This document shows, piece after piece, positions 37,020-45,804 of a stretch of DNA of 64,000 bases. The position numbers and the translations under genes were made by a program. How positions within the stretch are numbered: the stretch's first letter is position 1; every line of letters begins with the position of its first letter. The notes below the pieces were generated by a model that worked only from the letters and a program-made list of their open reading frames with translations, did not search any database and was not told the origin of the DNA. This DNA is from a virus, in the IMG/VR virus record IMGVR_UViG_3300044716_000844, positions 1-64,000 of that record; one strand, 5' to 3'.

Positions 37020-37709
37020 ATGCCAATTAAAATCGAATCTCATCCATCTGCTTCTGGCATTTTTACGATTACAAATCCTAATAGTTCAACGCCAAGAGGT
37101 ATTACACTTCCTGATGCTACAACTACTTTGGTTGGTACTGATACAACTCAGACCCTGACTAACAAGACGCTTTCCGGTGGGACTGTGACAGGGGCGACGA
37201 TCTCTGGTAGCACTATCCAAGGCGGTGGGCTTACGCTTGGAACGGCTGTAGCTTCCACCTCTGGCACCTTTATAGACTTTACGGGTGTTCCTTCGTGGGC
37301 AAAGCGTGTGACTGTCATGTTTAACGAAGTTTCGACTAATGGAACAAGTCCCATAATAGTGCAGCTTGGGGATTCTGGAGGCGTTGAAACGACCGGATAT
37401 CTGTCAATGGTTGGGGCAAGAGACCCATCAGGCGGGGTTCTTGGCGCGCTTACCAGCACAGCAGGTTTTGCGACCCAGTATATTGGAGCAGCCACATCGG
37501 TCTTTAATGGAACCCTTCAACTTTCAAACCTGACCTCAAACACATGGGTTGGCTCCGGTGTTGGTAACAACAATACCACCACAGCATATGTGTACTTCTA
37601 CTCTGGCTCAAAGACGCTTTCAGCGACTCTCGACCGCGTCCGCATTACTATGTCAAACGGCACCGACACCTTCGATGCTGGCCTTATCAACGTCATGTGG
37701 GAGGGCTGA
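37020..37709 (+). CDS. Fibre-tip-like protein
   Basis: A 229-residue protein. N-terminus MPIKIESHPSASGIFTITNP, then the TNKTLSGGTVTGATISGSTI beta-helix-like repeats typical of phage fibres. A C-terminal beta-sandwich follows (FIDFTGVPSWAKRVTVMFNEVS, later KTLSATLDRVRITMSNGTDTFDAG). Bases 37160-37700 are visibly richer in G and C than neighbouring genes, suggesting that this tip was acquired as a module. Probably a receptor-binding tip. Confidence 0.7.
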   Translation: MPIKIESHPSASGIFTITNPNSSTPRGITLPDATTTLVGTDTTQTLTNKTLSGGTVTGATISGSTIQGGGLTLGTAVASTSGTFIDFTGVPSWAKRVTVMFNEVSTNGTSPIIVQLGDSGGVETTGYLSMVGARDPSGGVLGALTSTAGFATQYIGAATSVFNGTLQLSNLTSNTWVGSGVGNNNTTTAYVYFYSGSKTLSATLDRVRITMSNGTDTFDAGLINVMWEG

Positions 37710-37711
37710 GA

Positions 37712-38119
37712 ATGTCTACGCTAAGAGCTGATCAAATAACTAATTCTGCTGGTACCGGTGCTCCGTTATTTCCAAATGGTGCGAACCTTTCAGGCGGTGT
37801 ATCTATCGGTTATAGAAACATTCCTCCAGTTGGAACAAAAACATCTAGTTATACTCTAGCAGTAGGTGATGTAGGAAAGTATGTCCAAGTTGGAACTAGT
37901 GGTAGCATAACAATACCAAACGCTACTTTTAGCGAAGGTGACGCAATCACTATTTTTAATAACACTACAGGGAATATTACTGTTACATGTACCATTACAA
38001 CAGCTTATATAGCTGGAACAGATACAGATAAAAACTCTGTCACATTAGCAACCCGCGGAATAGCGAATATCTTTTTCATCAGTGGCACAGTATGTGTGAT
38101 TACAGGAAACGTTACATAA
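37712..38119 (+). CDS. Small fibre or adhesin-associated protein
   Basis: A 135-residue protein starting at 37712, preceded by GGGAGGG at 37699-37705. N-terminus MSTLRADQITNSAGTGAPLF, a common fibre start. The centre has GYRNIPPVGTKTSSYTLAVGD and GKYVQVGTSGSITIPNATFSEGD, a beta-roll of a type seen in phage fibres where it caps the shaft. Its stop shares a base with the start of the gp38-like adhesin. It probably carries or connects the adhesin. Confidence 0.65.
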   Translation: MSTLRADQITNSAGTGAPLFPNGANLSGGVSIGYRNIPPVGTKTSSYTLAVGDVGKYVQVGTSGSITIPNATFSEGDAITIFNNTTGNITVTCTITTAYIAGTDTDKNSVTLATRGIANIFFISGTVCVITGNVT

Positions 38120-38898
38120 TGTCAGGTATTATACAAATGATGTTAGGTGCGCCATTTGCCTCTGCAGCATTTTTGGCGACAATCTCTTCTAACCAAACAG
38201 ATCTCAATTTACGAACATGGGCTCTTGCAAATGGTTGGAATGGAACCGCACAAGCTACTATCACTGTCGGCTCAGGTGTTATTATATCTGGAAGTGTTCA
38301 GGGCAACAGCACTGCAGCATTGACGATTGATGGATCTTGGCCAGGCGGGATTACTCTTATCAATAGTGGAGTAATCGCTGGTAGAGGTGGAACAGGAGGC
38401 GCCGGCGGCAGTGCCTCTAGTACTAACGGTGTAAATGGAAATATTGGTGGCACCGCTTTGACTGTTAGTGTCTCTGCATCTGTAAACAACGCTGGGACAA
38501 TTGCTGGAGGAGGCGGAGGCGGGGGTGGTGGGGGCCTATCGCTTGGCGGAGCACCTGGCGGTGATGATAGTGTTATCTCGTATTATGGTGGTTGTGGTGG
38601 TGGCGGGGGTGCTTCTAGCAATACAACTGCTGCCGGAGGCGCTGCAGGTAGCAATGATGGCCTTCCAGGTGCCAGTGGCAATGCTGGTGGATCAGGAACA
38701 TATAATTCTGCGGGACTTGGTGGGACCAAGACACTACATGCTTCTGGAGGAAACGGTGGGTCTTGGGGTGCAACAGGGTCGAATGGCGGCGCTGGTAATT
38801 ATACAGCAGGTCTAGGCGGTGCGGGTGGTAGAGCTGTTAATGGTAATGCTAGCATAACTTGGATTGCGACTGGAACAAGATTAGGTTCTATAGTATAA
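38119..38898 (+). CDS. gp38-like polyglycine adhesin
   Basis: A 259-residue protein of the T2/S16 gp38 type. The N-terminal attachment region (about 25-80) has TWALANGWNGTAQATITVGSGV and ITLINSGVIAGRGGTGGAGG, as in gp38 proteins. Residues 88-240 are packed with Gly, including ten in a row at 130-139 and GGCGGGGGASS at 158-167. In known relatives such Gly stretches form a polyglycine-II sandwich that displays receptor-binding loops. The match is by motif and layout. It starts on the base shared with the upstream stop. Confidence 0.75.
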   Translation: MSGIIQMMLGAPFASAAFLATISSNQTDLNLRTWALANGWNGTAQATITVGSGVIISGSVQGNSTAALTIDGSWPGGITLINSGVIAGRGGTGGAGGSASSTNGVNGNIGGTALTVSVSASVNNAGTIAGGGGGGGGGGLSLGGAPGGDDSVISYYGGCGGGGGASSNTTAAGGAAGSNDGLPGASGNAGGSGTYNSAGLGGTKTLHASGGNGGSWGATGSNGGAGNYTAGLGGAGGRAVNGNASITWIATGTRLGSIV

Positions 38899-38908
38899 GG
38901 ATAAAAAA

Positions 38909-39157
38909 ATGGATTTGCAATACAATTATAAAATAATCAAAGTAGATGAAGAAAATAAAGTGATGGAGATAGTATATACTCCCCAAGAACCTTCACATCT
39001 AGGAGAATATACTGTCGGCGCAAGGCTGCCGTATGTAGGTGAGAGTTTAGAGTCTGTAGTACAGATGTATGCACCCCTAGGGTTGTGGCATCAACAAATA
39101 TACGAATTTGATACAGTAATTGAAGGATCTGAAGGATCTCTTATCTGCACTGTTTAA
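38909..39157 (+). CDS. Small conserved-style protein next to adhesin
   Basis: An 82-residue soluble alpha/beta protein: VMEIVYTPQEPSHLGEYTVGARLPYVGESLESVVQMYAP. Proteins with this MEI-YTP and RLP-GE pattern occur as short genes beside fibre genes in phages and may help assembly, but I cannot name the family. It starts ten bases after the adhesin. Confidence 0.55.
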   Translation: MDLQYNYKIIKVDEENKVMEIVYTPQEPSHLGEYTVGARLPYVGESLESVVQMYAPLGLWHQQIYEFDTVIEGSEGSLICTV

Positions 39158-39161
39158 AATT

Positions 39162-39785
39162 ATGAATATACATTTATTGAACCATCCGTTTCCTCACGTT
39201 GTGATATATGACTTTTACACTGAAAAAGAGTTAGAAGATATTAAGCACGAATTGAAGTTCTTGACTAAGCCCGATAAGTTGATGCCCCCGGGTATTATGC
39301 ATGGCGGAGGAGGACCGACTAATCATCACGCTCTATTGTTAGAGGATGCTTACACAAACAGAAAAATTTCAGACATACTTACTATATTCAAAAGAAAGTA
39401 TGATAAAAATCTTGTAGATTTAATAGTTGATAAGTTTCCTGAGTTTATGAAAATCAAACACATAAACAGTAGAATAACAAAAGTCAGATATTACTACAAT
39501 GATGATGCTTATCCTCCACATATTGATATTACTAGAGACTTTCTAGCATTTTCATATTTCCATTCTCACCCACGCAAATTTAGCGGCGGTGAATTACATT
39601 GCACTGATTACAATTATACTTTAGATTGTTCTGATAACGTATTTGTGCTACTACCGTCATATGTAAAACACGAAGTTTTGAAAGTACAAATAGAAGATGA
39701 CGCATATTTTAATGGTAATGGGCGATACTGCGTATCGCAATTCCTCGACGTGATCCCGCACCAAATTGATAAAAAAATTGCATGA
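39162..39785 (+). CDS. 2OG-Fe(II) oxygenase, P4H-like, beside adhesin
   Basis: A 207-residue protein from the ATG at 39162; an in-frame TTG at 39120 overlaps the upstream gene. The facial triad is intact: H120-x-D122 in PPHIDITRD, distal H170 in YVKHEV, and R188 in NGRYCVSQF. GGELHCTDY is the expected strand after HxD. It differs in sequence from the four island oxygenase-like proteins, and sits between the gp38-like adhesin and a sulfotransferase-like gene. Likely hydroxylates a virion protein or a glycan-linked residue; this is inference. Confidence 0.8.
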   Translation: MNIHLLNHPFPHVVIYDFYTEKELEDIKHELKFLTKPDKLMPPGIMHGGGGPTNHHALLLEDAYTNRKISDILTIFKRKYDKNLVDLIVDKFPEFMKIKHINSRITKVRYYYNDDAYPPHIDITRDFLAFSYFHSHPRKFSGGELHCTDYNYTLDCSDNVFVLLPSYVKHEVLKVQIEDDAYFNGNGRYCVSQFLDVIPHQIDKKIA

Positions 39786-40485
39786 GATTAAGCAAATATA
39801 TCACGTAGCAAGATGCGGATCCACTCTCATGGGTTCGCTTCTTTCAACAGTTTCTAAGACCTATCTCGAGCCTGAACATGGTATTGAGATGGCTAATACT
39901 GGAAAGATATACGATCAATACGAAGGTTCTGTAGTAAAATTTCAAAGCTTGTCTTTAATGAAACCTATACTGTTAAATGGACCAAAAGTATTTCTGTATC
40001 GGCCACTCGCTCAACACTTACACAAAATATCCAACGTACAGTCATATTGGTTAACCTTTCGGGCTGAATACTTAAGGACAAACTACAAGGAATATGACGT
40101 ATGGACTCCAACTTCTGATATAGAAATGATAGCTTATCACTGGATTCGATCAGTTCATGAGATGTCTCAACATACCAATGTGTTATGGATTGAATCGAAC
40201 AATTTGTTTATGCAACCAAAAATGACTATGGATTCTGTTTGTGACCATTTTAATTTTCCTAAGATTAGTGATTTTTCATTATCGCAAGTTGATGTTAAGA
40301 AAATGATGATCAACGGTAGATCTAGTGCGTGTGAGATAAATATAGCAGAAGCAACTCGTGTTTCAGTTGATCATGGCGTCATTCATACAAATGAAGCATC
40401 TACTGAAATTTTTAGTTTATGTAATATGATCGGAGAAACGTATAAGGTTTCTAATTCACTATTATACGGCAACAACGAATATTAG
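39766..40485 (+). CDS. Sulfotransferase-like protein
   Basis: A 239-residue protein with ARCGSTLMGSLLSTV at about residues 15-29, the 5'-phosphosulfate loop of PAPS-dependent sulfotransferases (the RSGSTLL type). Further on are HWIRSVHEMS and a C-terminal region like the 3'-phosphate binding part, but the last catalytic details are weak. The start is a TTG at 39766 or 39778, since no ATG fits. Its start lies inside the end of the upstream oxygenase gene, suggesting coupled expression. A sulfotransferase acting on a hydroxylated side chain would be a logical pair, but this is speculation. Confidence 0.6.
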   Translation: MIKKLHEIKQIYHVARCGSTLMGSLLSTVSKTYLEPEHGIEMANTGKIYDQYEGSVVKFQSLSLMKPILLNGPKVFLYRPLAQHLHKISNVQSYWLTFRAEYLRTNYKEYDVWTPTSDIEMIAYHWIRSVHEMSQHTNVLWIESNNLFMQPKMTMDSVCDHFNFPKISDFSLSQVDVKKMMINGRSSACEINIAEATRVSVDHGVIHTNEASTEIFSLCNMIGETYKVSNSLLYGNNEY

Positions 40486-40496
40486 GAATGTATTAA

Positions 40497-41462
40497 ATGC
40501 CAGTTACAATCAATGGAACAACAGGTATTGCTGGAGCAAACGGCTCTGCTACCACTCCAGCCGTGCAGGGCGGGGACAATAACACTGGTATCTTCTTCCC
40601 AGCAGCTGACACAATTGCTTTTGCTGAGGGTGGGTCCGAGGTCGCGCGGTTTGACAGTAGCGGGAACCTTGTTATTGGTACGACTACCGCACTCAAAAGA
40701 TTGACTACTGCTAGTAGTACTGATGGCGAAGGTATTGCCATTTGGAATCCAAGTACAGGTGCCACCACCGCCAAAAACACAAACCTCGCATTCTATTCAA
40801 CAGACACTGTTGGTACAACAAAAGAAACTGCTAGTATTATTACGGTTCTTGCTGATAGTAACGCTGTCAACAGTGCCCTTTCTTTTAGAACAAGAGGGTC
40901 TGACTCTAATACAGAACGCATGAGGATCGCCTCTACTGGTGATATAACTCAACTTAACGCTACATCTGGGGCTGGTGCTATTGTAGGCGAACAGACGTTC
41001 CGCCGGACGGCTGATGGAACTGCAATTGGACCTGCTATCGCTGACTTCTTTGGTGCTACTTCGGCGATATCATTAGAAGCATTGTCAGTTTACGAGATCA
41101 TAGCTTATCTAGTGTTTACGAAAACTACTGCCGGCACGATTACCCTTACTATGGCTGCATCATCTGCGCAGAATCGTATGGCAGGAATTTATATAGGATC
41201 GCCTCTAACTGGTATTGGTGCAGGCAGCCCACAGTGGGGCTCTGCAGGATCACAAGGAGCCACTACAGCCCCGTTTGTCACAACTGGTTCTCTTACTACT
41301 GGAGTTAACCATGTATTCCAATTAAATATGCAAGTACAAACGATACTTACATCAAGCTGGAGATTACAAATTACTAGCTCTGCTGGTACTGTAACACCTT
41401 TAGCTGGTTCATATTACACCGTGAAGAAGATTAGCGCCACAACCGGCACGTTTGTATCATAA
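40497..41462 (+). CDS. Tail fibre-like protein (321 aa)
   Basis: N-terminus MPVTINGTTGIAGANGSATT, then the NNTGIFFPAADTIAFAEGGSEVARFDS element and SNTERMRIASTGDI, standard fibre pieces. A C-terminal domain (about 200-321) is beta-rich (SVYEIIAYLVFTKTTAGTITLTMA, LTTGVNHVFQLNMQVQ) and looks like a lectin or C1q-like head. The gene starts eleven bases after the sulfotransferase-like gene. Confidence 0.75.
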   Translation: MPVTINGTTGIAGANGSATTPAVQGGDNNTGIFFPAADTIAFAEGGSEVARFDSSGNLVIGTTTALKRLTTASSTDGEGIAIWNPSTGATTAKNTNLAFYSTDTVGTTKETASIITVLADSNAVNSALSFRTRGSDSNTERMRIASTGDITQLNATSGAGAIVGEQTFRRTADGTAIGPAIADFFGATSAISLEALSVYEIIAYLVFTKTTAGTITLTMAASSAQNRMAGIYIGSPLTGIGAGSPQWGSAGSQGATTAPFVTTGSLTTGVNHVFQLNMQVQTILTSSWRLQITSSAGTVTPLAGSYYTVKKISATTGTFVS

Positions 41463-41471
41463 GGAATAATC

Positions 41472-43145
41472 ATGCCAATCAATTTTCCAAATACACCAGC
41501 AACAAATGACGTGTATCTCGCTCCAAACGGGATCGAATACATTTACACAGGTGCTAAGTGGACGCCCTTTAAACCGGTTGAGCCAACAATTGGTGTAATC
41601 ACTGCTTCGAGCCAACTAGACCTGTCTGCAGGTGGTACAAACCAAAACGTCGTGATCTCTCCATCTGGTTCTGGCAATATTCAACTTGCTGGAAATGTTG
41701 GCATCGGCACCATCACTCCAGCGACCAAGATGGAAGTTTCAGGCGATACGTCTCTCGCCTGCGTCTTTACGGCCACGGTCACGGACACAACCCTTGACGT
41801 AACCGCAGTCTCCAGCGGCGCTTTGGCTGTCGGTCAGTATCTGGGTTCTGCAAACGGTCGCGTCCGCATCACTGCGCTCGGCACGGGTACGGGTGGTGTC
41901 GGTACCTACACCATCGACACCAACCAGAATGGTCTTACGTTCAACAGAAGCTACGTTGCTGACCCCACGACAACGCGCTTGGGGAACTCGCAGGCATCCA
42001 TTTTCTCTAACATGCCACACGGGACGCTCGAGTTTGCTTCGGGTGTATCTACCGCCGGGCCGCGGGCCTACATTCAGGCTCAGGTGGGGCCAAGTACCCT
42101 CCCGACCCAGCTGGCAACTATGCTTTTCGGCGTCGGGGCCAATAACGGGGCTGCTCCTCCAAGAACTGCACTGAGCCTTGCTGCAACAGGCAGCTTGTTC
42201 CCAAGCGGCATATCCCTCGGTCAACCGTCTCTATCTCCACGCAATCTGAACATCGCCCCGGCTACGATTGTATTTGGCGGTCGTTCCCAGTCCATCTACA
42301 CGTCAGGTGCCAGCCTTTCCAGCCTCAACTTCAGCACCAGCTACATCGACGCCAGCGTGGAGACCACTGCCGCCTACGGCCAGATCGGCTACGTCGTAGA
42401 CAGCTCGATCACCTCGGGCCAGCTCCCGGCGAACTTCTACATCCAGACTCGCAACTCTGGTGGCGTACTAGCTGAACGCTTCCGTATCACTGCCACCGGC
42501 GATGTAGGTATTGGCACAACATTACCGACTGAAAAACTGGAAGTAGCTGGTAATATCCAAGCAATCGTCAATGGAGGAGCCTCATCTGTCCTCGCAGTGT
42601 CTGGAACATCAACAGACTACTCTTTTCTTCGTCTTCGTCAGACGGCTACAGAAAGTCGCATCGAGAGTGCTGCTGTCGGAACTGGTACGGCCTCTCCTAT
42701 TACATTTTTTGCTGGTGCCAGTGAACGATTACGTATCGCCTTGGCCGGGCAGCTAGGCATCGGCGGGGAGAACTATGGTACGTCGGGCCAAGTGCTGACA
42801 TCTGGTGGACCAAGCGCAGCACCGAGTTGGACTACATTGTCATCAGCAGCTCCAACAACTGCTCAAGTTGGTACTGCCACGGCGGGTTTAGCGGTTGGTG
42901 ATGTTGGTTCTTATGCACTCCTTTGGCATAATACTACTGCCGCAGAAACTCCAGGGACCACCGTTGCAGGATCAACCCTGCGCTATGCTAGTACTACCAC
43001 AGATGCAACAAACCCACTCGTCGGCTATGGCCCAACAGCTCCCGCTGGTACTTGGAGATGTATGGGCCATACCGCGGTGCAAGGCGGGGGCACCGCTTAT
43101 GCATTCACCATATCAAACGTAACAGTCTGGTTAAGGATATCTTAA
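41472..43145 (+). CDS. Tail fibre-like protein with GC-rich central module
   Basis: A 557-residue protein. N-terminus MPINFPNTPATNDVYLAPNG. A VGIGTITPATKMEVSGD element leads to about 230 residues encoded by bases 41740-42430 in clearly higher-G+C codons (GCC, GGC, CAG, CTC endings) than either flank. This central block (SNMPHGTLEFASGVSTAGPRAY and following) may be an imported module. The C-terminus returns to fibre-like repeats (FRITATGDVGIGTTLPTEKLEV) and a small tip domain (YGPTAPAGTWRCMGHTA). Confidence 0.75.
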   Translation: MPINFPNTPATNDVYLAPNGIEYIYTGAKWTPFKPVEPTIGVITASSQLDLSAGGTNQNVVISPSGSGNIQLAGNVGIGTITPATKMEVSGDTSLACVFTATVTDTTLDVTAVSSGALAVGQYLGSANGRVRITALGTGTGGVGTYTIDTNQNGLTFNRSYVADPTTTRLGNSQASIFSNMPHGTLEFASGVSTAGPRAYIQAQVGPSTLPTQLATMLFGVGANNGAAPPRTALSLAATGSLFPSGISLGQPSLSPRNLNIAPATIVFGGRSQSIYTSGASLSSLNFSTSYIDASVETTAAYGQIGYVVDSSITSGQLPANFYIQTRNSGGVLAERFRITATGDVGIGTTLPTEKLEVAGNIQAIVNGGASSVLAVSGTSTDYSFLRLRQTATESRIESAAVGTGTASPITFFAGASERLRIALAGQLGIGGENYGTSGQVLTSGGPSAAPSWTTLSSAAPTTAQVGTATAGLAVGDVGSYALLWHNTTAAETPGTTVAGSTLRYASTTTDATNPLVGYGPTAPAGTWRCMGHTAVQGGGTAYAFTISNVTVWLRIS

Positions 43146-43146
43146 T

Positions 43147-43548
43147 ATGAATTATAGAAACGCAAAAAAATTAGCAAATAATCGCATAGACTGTGAGATC
43201 GAACATGAGAAATTCGGGTGGATACCGTTCACCTGCGATCCTAACGACACTGGGGCCTTGTTTGATGCTGCTGCGCTTCACGCTACGATGGATGCAGACC
43301 CTGCGACCGAAGCTTATGTTCCGCCAACGCAAGCAGAGCTTGATGCGGCAGCAGGCGCTGCAGTGAGGGTGCAACGGGACTACCTGCTGTCAGCAGAGGT
43401 TGACCCTATCGTCAGCAACCCTCTCCGTTGGGCCGATCTAAGCGCAGAGAAGCAGGCCGAGTGGACCGCATATCGCCGCGCGCTGCTCGACATCACAGTG
43501 CAGTCGGGCTTCCCGCACTCAGTAATCTGGCCCATCAAACCAGAGTAA
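43147..43548 (+). CDS. Phage tail assembly chaperone-like protein
   Basis: A 133-residue protein. The second half has AVRVQRDYLLSAEVDPIVSN, WTAYRRALLDITVQ and FPHSVIWPIKPE, the arrangement typical of small phage tail or fibre assembly chaperones (RDxLLxxxD, YRxxLLD, FPxxVxWP). The codons from about 43260 onward are G+C-rich. It starts one base after the fibre gene, which is what a dedicated fibre chaperone would do. Confidence 0.75.
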   Translation: MNYRNAKKLANNRIDCEIEHEKFGWIPFTCDPNDTGALFDAAALHATMDADPATEAYVPPTQAELDAAAGAAVRVQRDYLLSAEVDPIVSNPLRWADLSAEKQAEWTAYRRALLDITVQSGFPHSVIWPIKPE

Positions 43549-43557
43549 AACTATTGT

Positions 43558-43565
43558 TATAAATA
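43558..43565 (+). promoter_or_regulatory. TATAAATA late promoter before gp13
   Basis: Exact late promoter core, 32 bases before the ATG of gp13. An imperfect hairpin (ATATCT at 43563-43568 and AGATAT at 43572-43577) overlaps it. AAAGGA precedes the start. Confidence 0.85.
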
Positions 43566-43596
43566 TCTAATAGATATTCATCAAAGGATCTGTCCC

Positions 43597-44337
43597 ATGG
43601 CACAACCAACGACTAGAGCAGAATTTAAAGAGTGGTGCCTACGTAAGTTAGGTAAGCCTGTTATTGAAATCAACGTTGATGACGATCAGATCGATGATCG
43701 TATCGACGAAGCGCTCACGTATTACTGGGACTATCACTTCGATGGTACCGAAAAGATGTATGTCAAGCGCCAGGTCACTCAACAAGATAAAGATAACGGA
43801 TATGTTCCAGTCGCAGATAATATCATTGGTGTTGTAAACTTGTTCCCGATTCAAGGTAATTTGACCGGGTCCGGTATTTTTAGCGCGACATATCAATTTG
43901 TTCTGAACAACCTCCATGACTTTGTTAACTATGATCTAATCAACTATTATATGTCTTTCCAGTATCTTGCGTTCATGCAAGAGATTCTAACTGGGCGTCA
44001 ACCTATTCGCTATAATCGTCATATGAACAAATTATACATCGATATGAATAAAGACAAGATTGAAGTGGGAGACTTTATTGTATACGAATGCTATCAGGTT
44101 GTAGACCCTGCGGTGTATACAGATGTTTGGAAAGATCGTTGGTTGCAGAACTATGCAACAGCAAAGATCAAGTATCAGTGGGGTTCAAACCTCACGAAAT
44201 TCATCGGAATGAATTTACCAGGAAACGTTCAATTCAACGGCGAGAGAATTCTTCAAGACGCTCAAGAAGAAATCCAGAGAATGGAACAAGAGATGATTAG
44301 CTCATACTCACTTCCTGTCCATGACCTTGTAGGATAA
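43597..44337 (+). CDS. gp13: Neck protein gp13
   Basis: A 246-residue protein (T4 gp13 is 309). N-terminus MAQPTTRAEFKEWCLRKLGK and DDDQIDDRIDEALTYYWDYHFDGTEK match marine gp13 homologues; in T4, gp13 forms the neck with gp14 and closes the filled head. It leads the gp13-14-15-16-17 block, whose order is diagnostic. The gene comes right after a late promoter and ends four bases before gp14. Confidence 0.9.
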   Translation: MAQPTTRAEFKEWCLRKLGKPVIEINVDDDQIDDRIDEALTYYWDYHFDGTEKMYVKRQVTQQDKDNGYVPVADNIIGVVNLFPIQGNLTGSGIFSATYQFVLNNLHDFVNYDLINYYMSFQYLAFMQEILTGRQPIRYNRHMNKLYIDMNKDKIEVGDFIVYECYQVVDPAVYTDVWKDRWLQNYATAKIKYQWGSNLTKFIGMNLPGNVQFNGERILQDAQEEIQRMEQEMISSYSLPVHDLVG

Positions 44338-44341
44338 TGAA

Positions 44342-45001
44342 GTGGCTACAAATTTTTACTTCAACAACTTTACGAACTCGGGTGAGCAACGTCTTATTGA
44401 AGACTTGATCATTGAAAGCATTCGTATCCATGGTATTGATGTATGGTACATCCCGCATAAGTTCGGAGCTCTTGATGATCTCTTAAACGAAGATGATCTT
44501 CCTTACTACGATGATGCTTATATGGTTGAAATGTACATCAAGAATGTCGAAGGATTCCAGGGTGACGGCGACTTCTTGAGCAAGTTTGGTCTACAGATCA
44601 ATGACTCAATGACTCTTACAATCTCGATGAGAAAGTTTCTTGAAGATGTTGCGTTGTTTAACGAAAAGGTTAGACCAAACGAAGGCGATCTGATCTACTT
44701 CCCGCTCAACAATAAGATCTTTGAGATTAAACACGTTGAGCATGAAGCGATCTTCTATCAAATGGGTTCGCTTCAGACGTATGATCTTCGTGTTGAACTC
44801 TTTGAATACTCAAACGAAAGATTCAATACTGGTATTCTAGAGATTGATACTTGGGCGAATCAGTTCAAGACGACTTCGAATACTTCGATTCAGGCAATTG
44901 ATCTGTTTGATCCTCTTGCAGATAACTTTACGATTGAGACTGAGGCAAACACTATTCTAGATTTTACCGAGGCAAATCCATTCGGGGATGATATCTACTA
45001 A
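44342..45001 (+). CDS. gp14: Neck protein gp14
   Basis: A 219-residue protein (T4 gp14 is 256) starting at GTG 44342. MATNFYFNNFTNSGEQRLIEDLI at the start and the HGIDVWYIPHK segment are typical of gp14. It forms the neck with gp13 and is needed for head-tail joining in T4. Its stop shares a base with the start of gp15. Confidence 0.9.
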   Translation: MATNFYFNNFTNSGEQRLIEDLIIESIRIHGIDVWYIPHKFGALDDLLNEDDLPYYDDAYMVEMYIKNVEGFQGDGDFLSKFGLQINDSMTLTISMRKFLEDVALFNEKVRPNEGDLIYFPLNNKIFEIKHVEHEAIFYQMGSLQTYDLRVELFEYSNERFNTGILEIDTWANQFKTTSNTSIQAIDLFDPLADNFTIETEANTILDFTEANPFGDDIY

Positions 45002-45804
45002 TGTTCGGTACTCAATTTTACAATCAAACAACTCGTCGGTACGTAGCAATATTTGGTACGCTCTTCAATGATATTACAATTGATAGAAGAGACTCGAATG
45101 GTGCAGTCGTTCAAGCAATGAAGGTGCCATTAAACTACGGGCCAATGGAACGATTCCTTGCTCGGATTCAGCAAGATCCTGACCTTACTGCTCCAGCGAT
45201 TCGACTCCCTCGTATGTCATTTGAAATGGTATCGATGTCTTACGATCCAGAACGTAAGCTAACTCCTACGACGTACTCTGTAAAGGGTATAGCGAATAAC
45301 GATAGCGCAGTAAAGACTCAATATACTCCTGCTCCGTACGACCTCGAATTTCAACTGAATATTATGGTCAAGTATGCAGAAGATGGCACAAAGATCATCG
45401 AACAGATCCTTCCATTCTTTAAACCGGAGTTTACTGTTACTGCGAGATTAGTTGATGGAATGGATGTTCTTGTGGATATTCCCATTGTACTTAATTCAAT
45501 AAACGTTGAGGACACGTATGAGGGGTCTTATGAAGAAAGACGTGCTATCATATGGACACTTAACTTTACGCTAAAGGGCTATTACTATGGACCAGTCACT
45601 CAGCGCAAGATTATTAAGTTTGCGAATACTGACATTTACTCTACAATGGCTGCGACTGATCCTATTTCGAGAGTCATAGTTCGACCGGGCTTAACCGCAA
45701 ATGGCCAGCCTACAACAGATATTAATCAAACTGTAGCTTATTCTGCTATTAACATAGATGATGATTGGGACTACATAGTGCAAATAGTGGATCCAAATGA
45801 CTAA
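45001..45804 (+). CDS. gp15: Proximal tail sheath stabiliser gp15
   Basis: A 267-residue protein (T4 gp15 is 272). MFGTQFYNQTTRRYVAIFGTLFNDI, the MKVPLNYGPMERF region and EERRAIIWTLNFTLKGYYYGP are recognisable gp15 sequence. In T4 it caps the sheath and the tube at the head-proximal end. It overlaps gp16 by eight bases. Confidence 0.93.
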   Translation: MFGTQFYNQTTRRYVAIFGTLFNDITIDRRDSNGAVVQAMKVPLNYGPMERFLARIQQDPDLTAPAIRLPRMSFEMVSMSYDPERKLTPTTYSVKGIANNDSAVKTQYTPAPYDLEFQLNIMVKYAEDGTKIIEQILPFFKPEFTVTARLVDGMDVLVDIPIVLNSINVEDTYEGSYEERRAIIWTLNFTLKGYYYGPVTQRKIIKFANTDIYSTMAATDPISRVIVRPGLTANGQPTTDINQTVAYSAINIDDDWDYIVQIVDPND

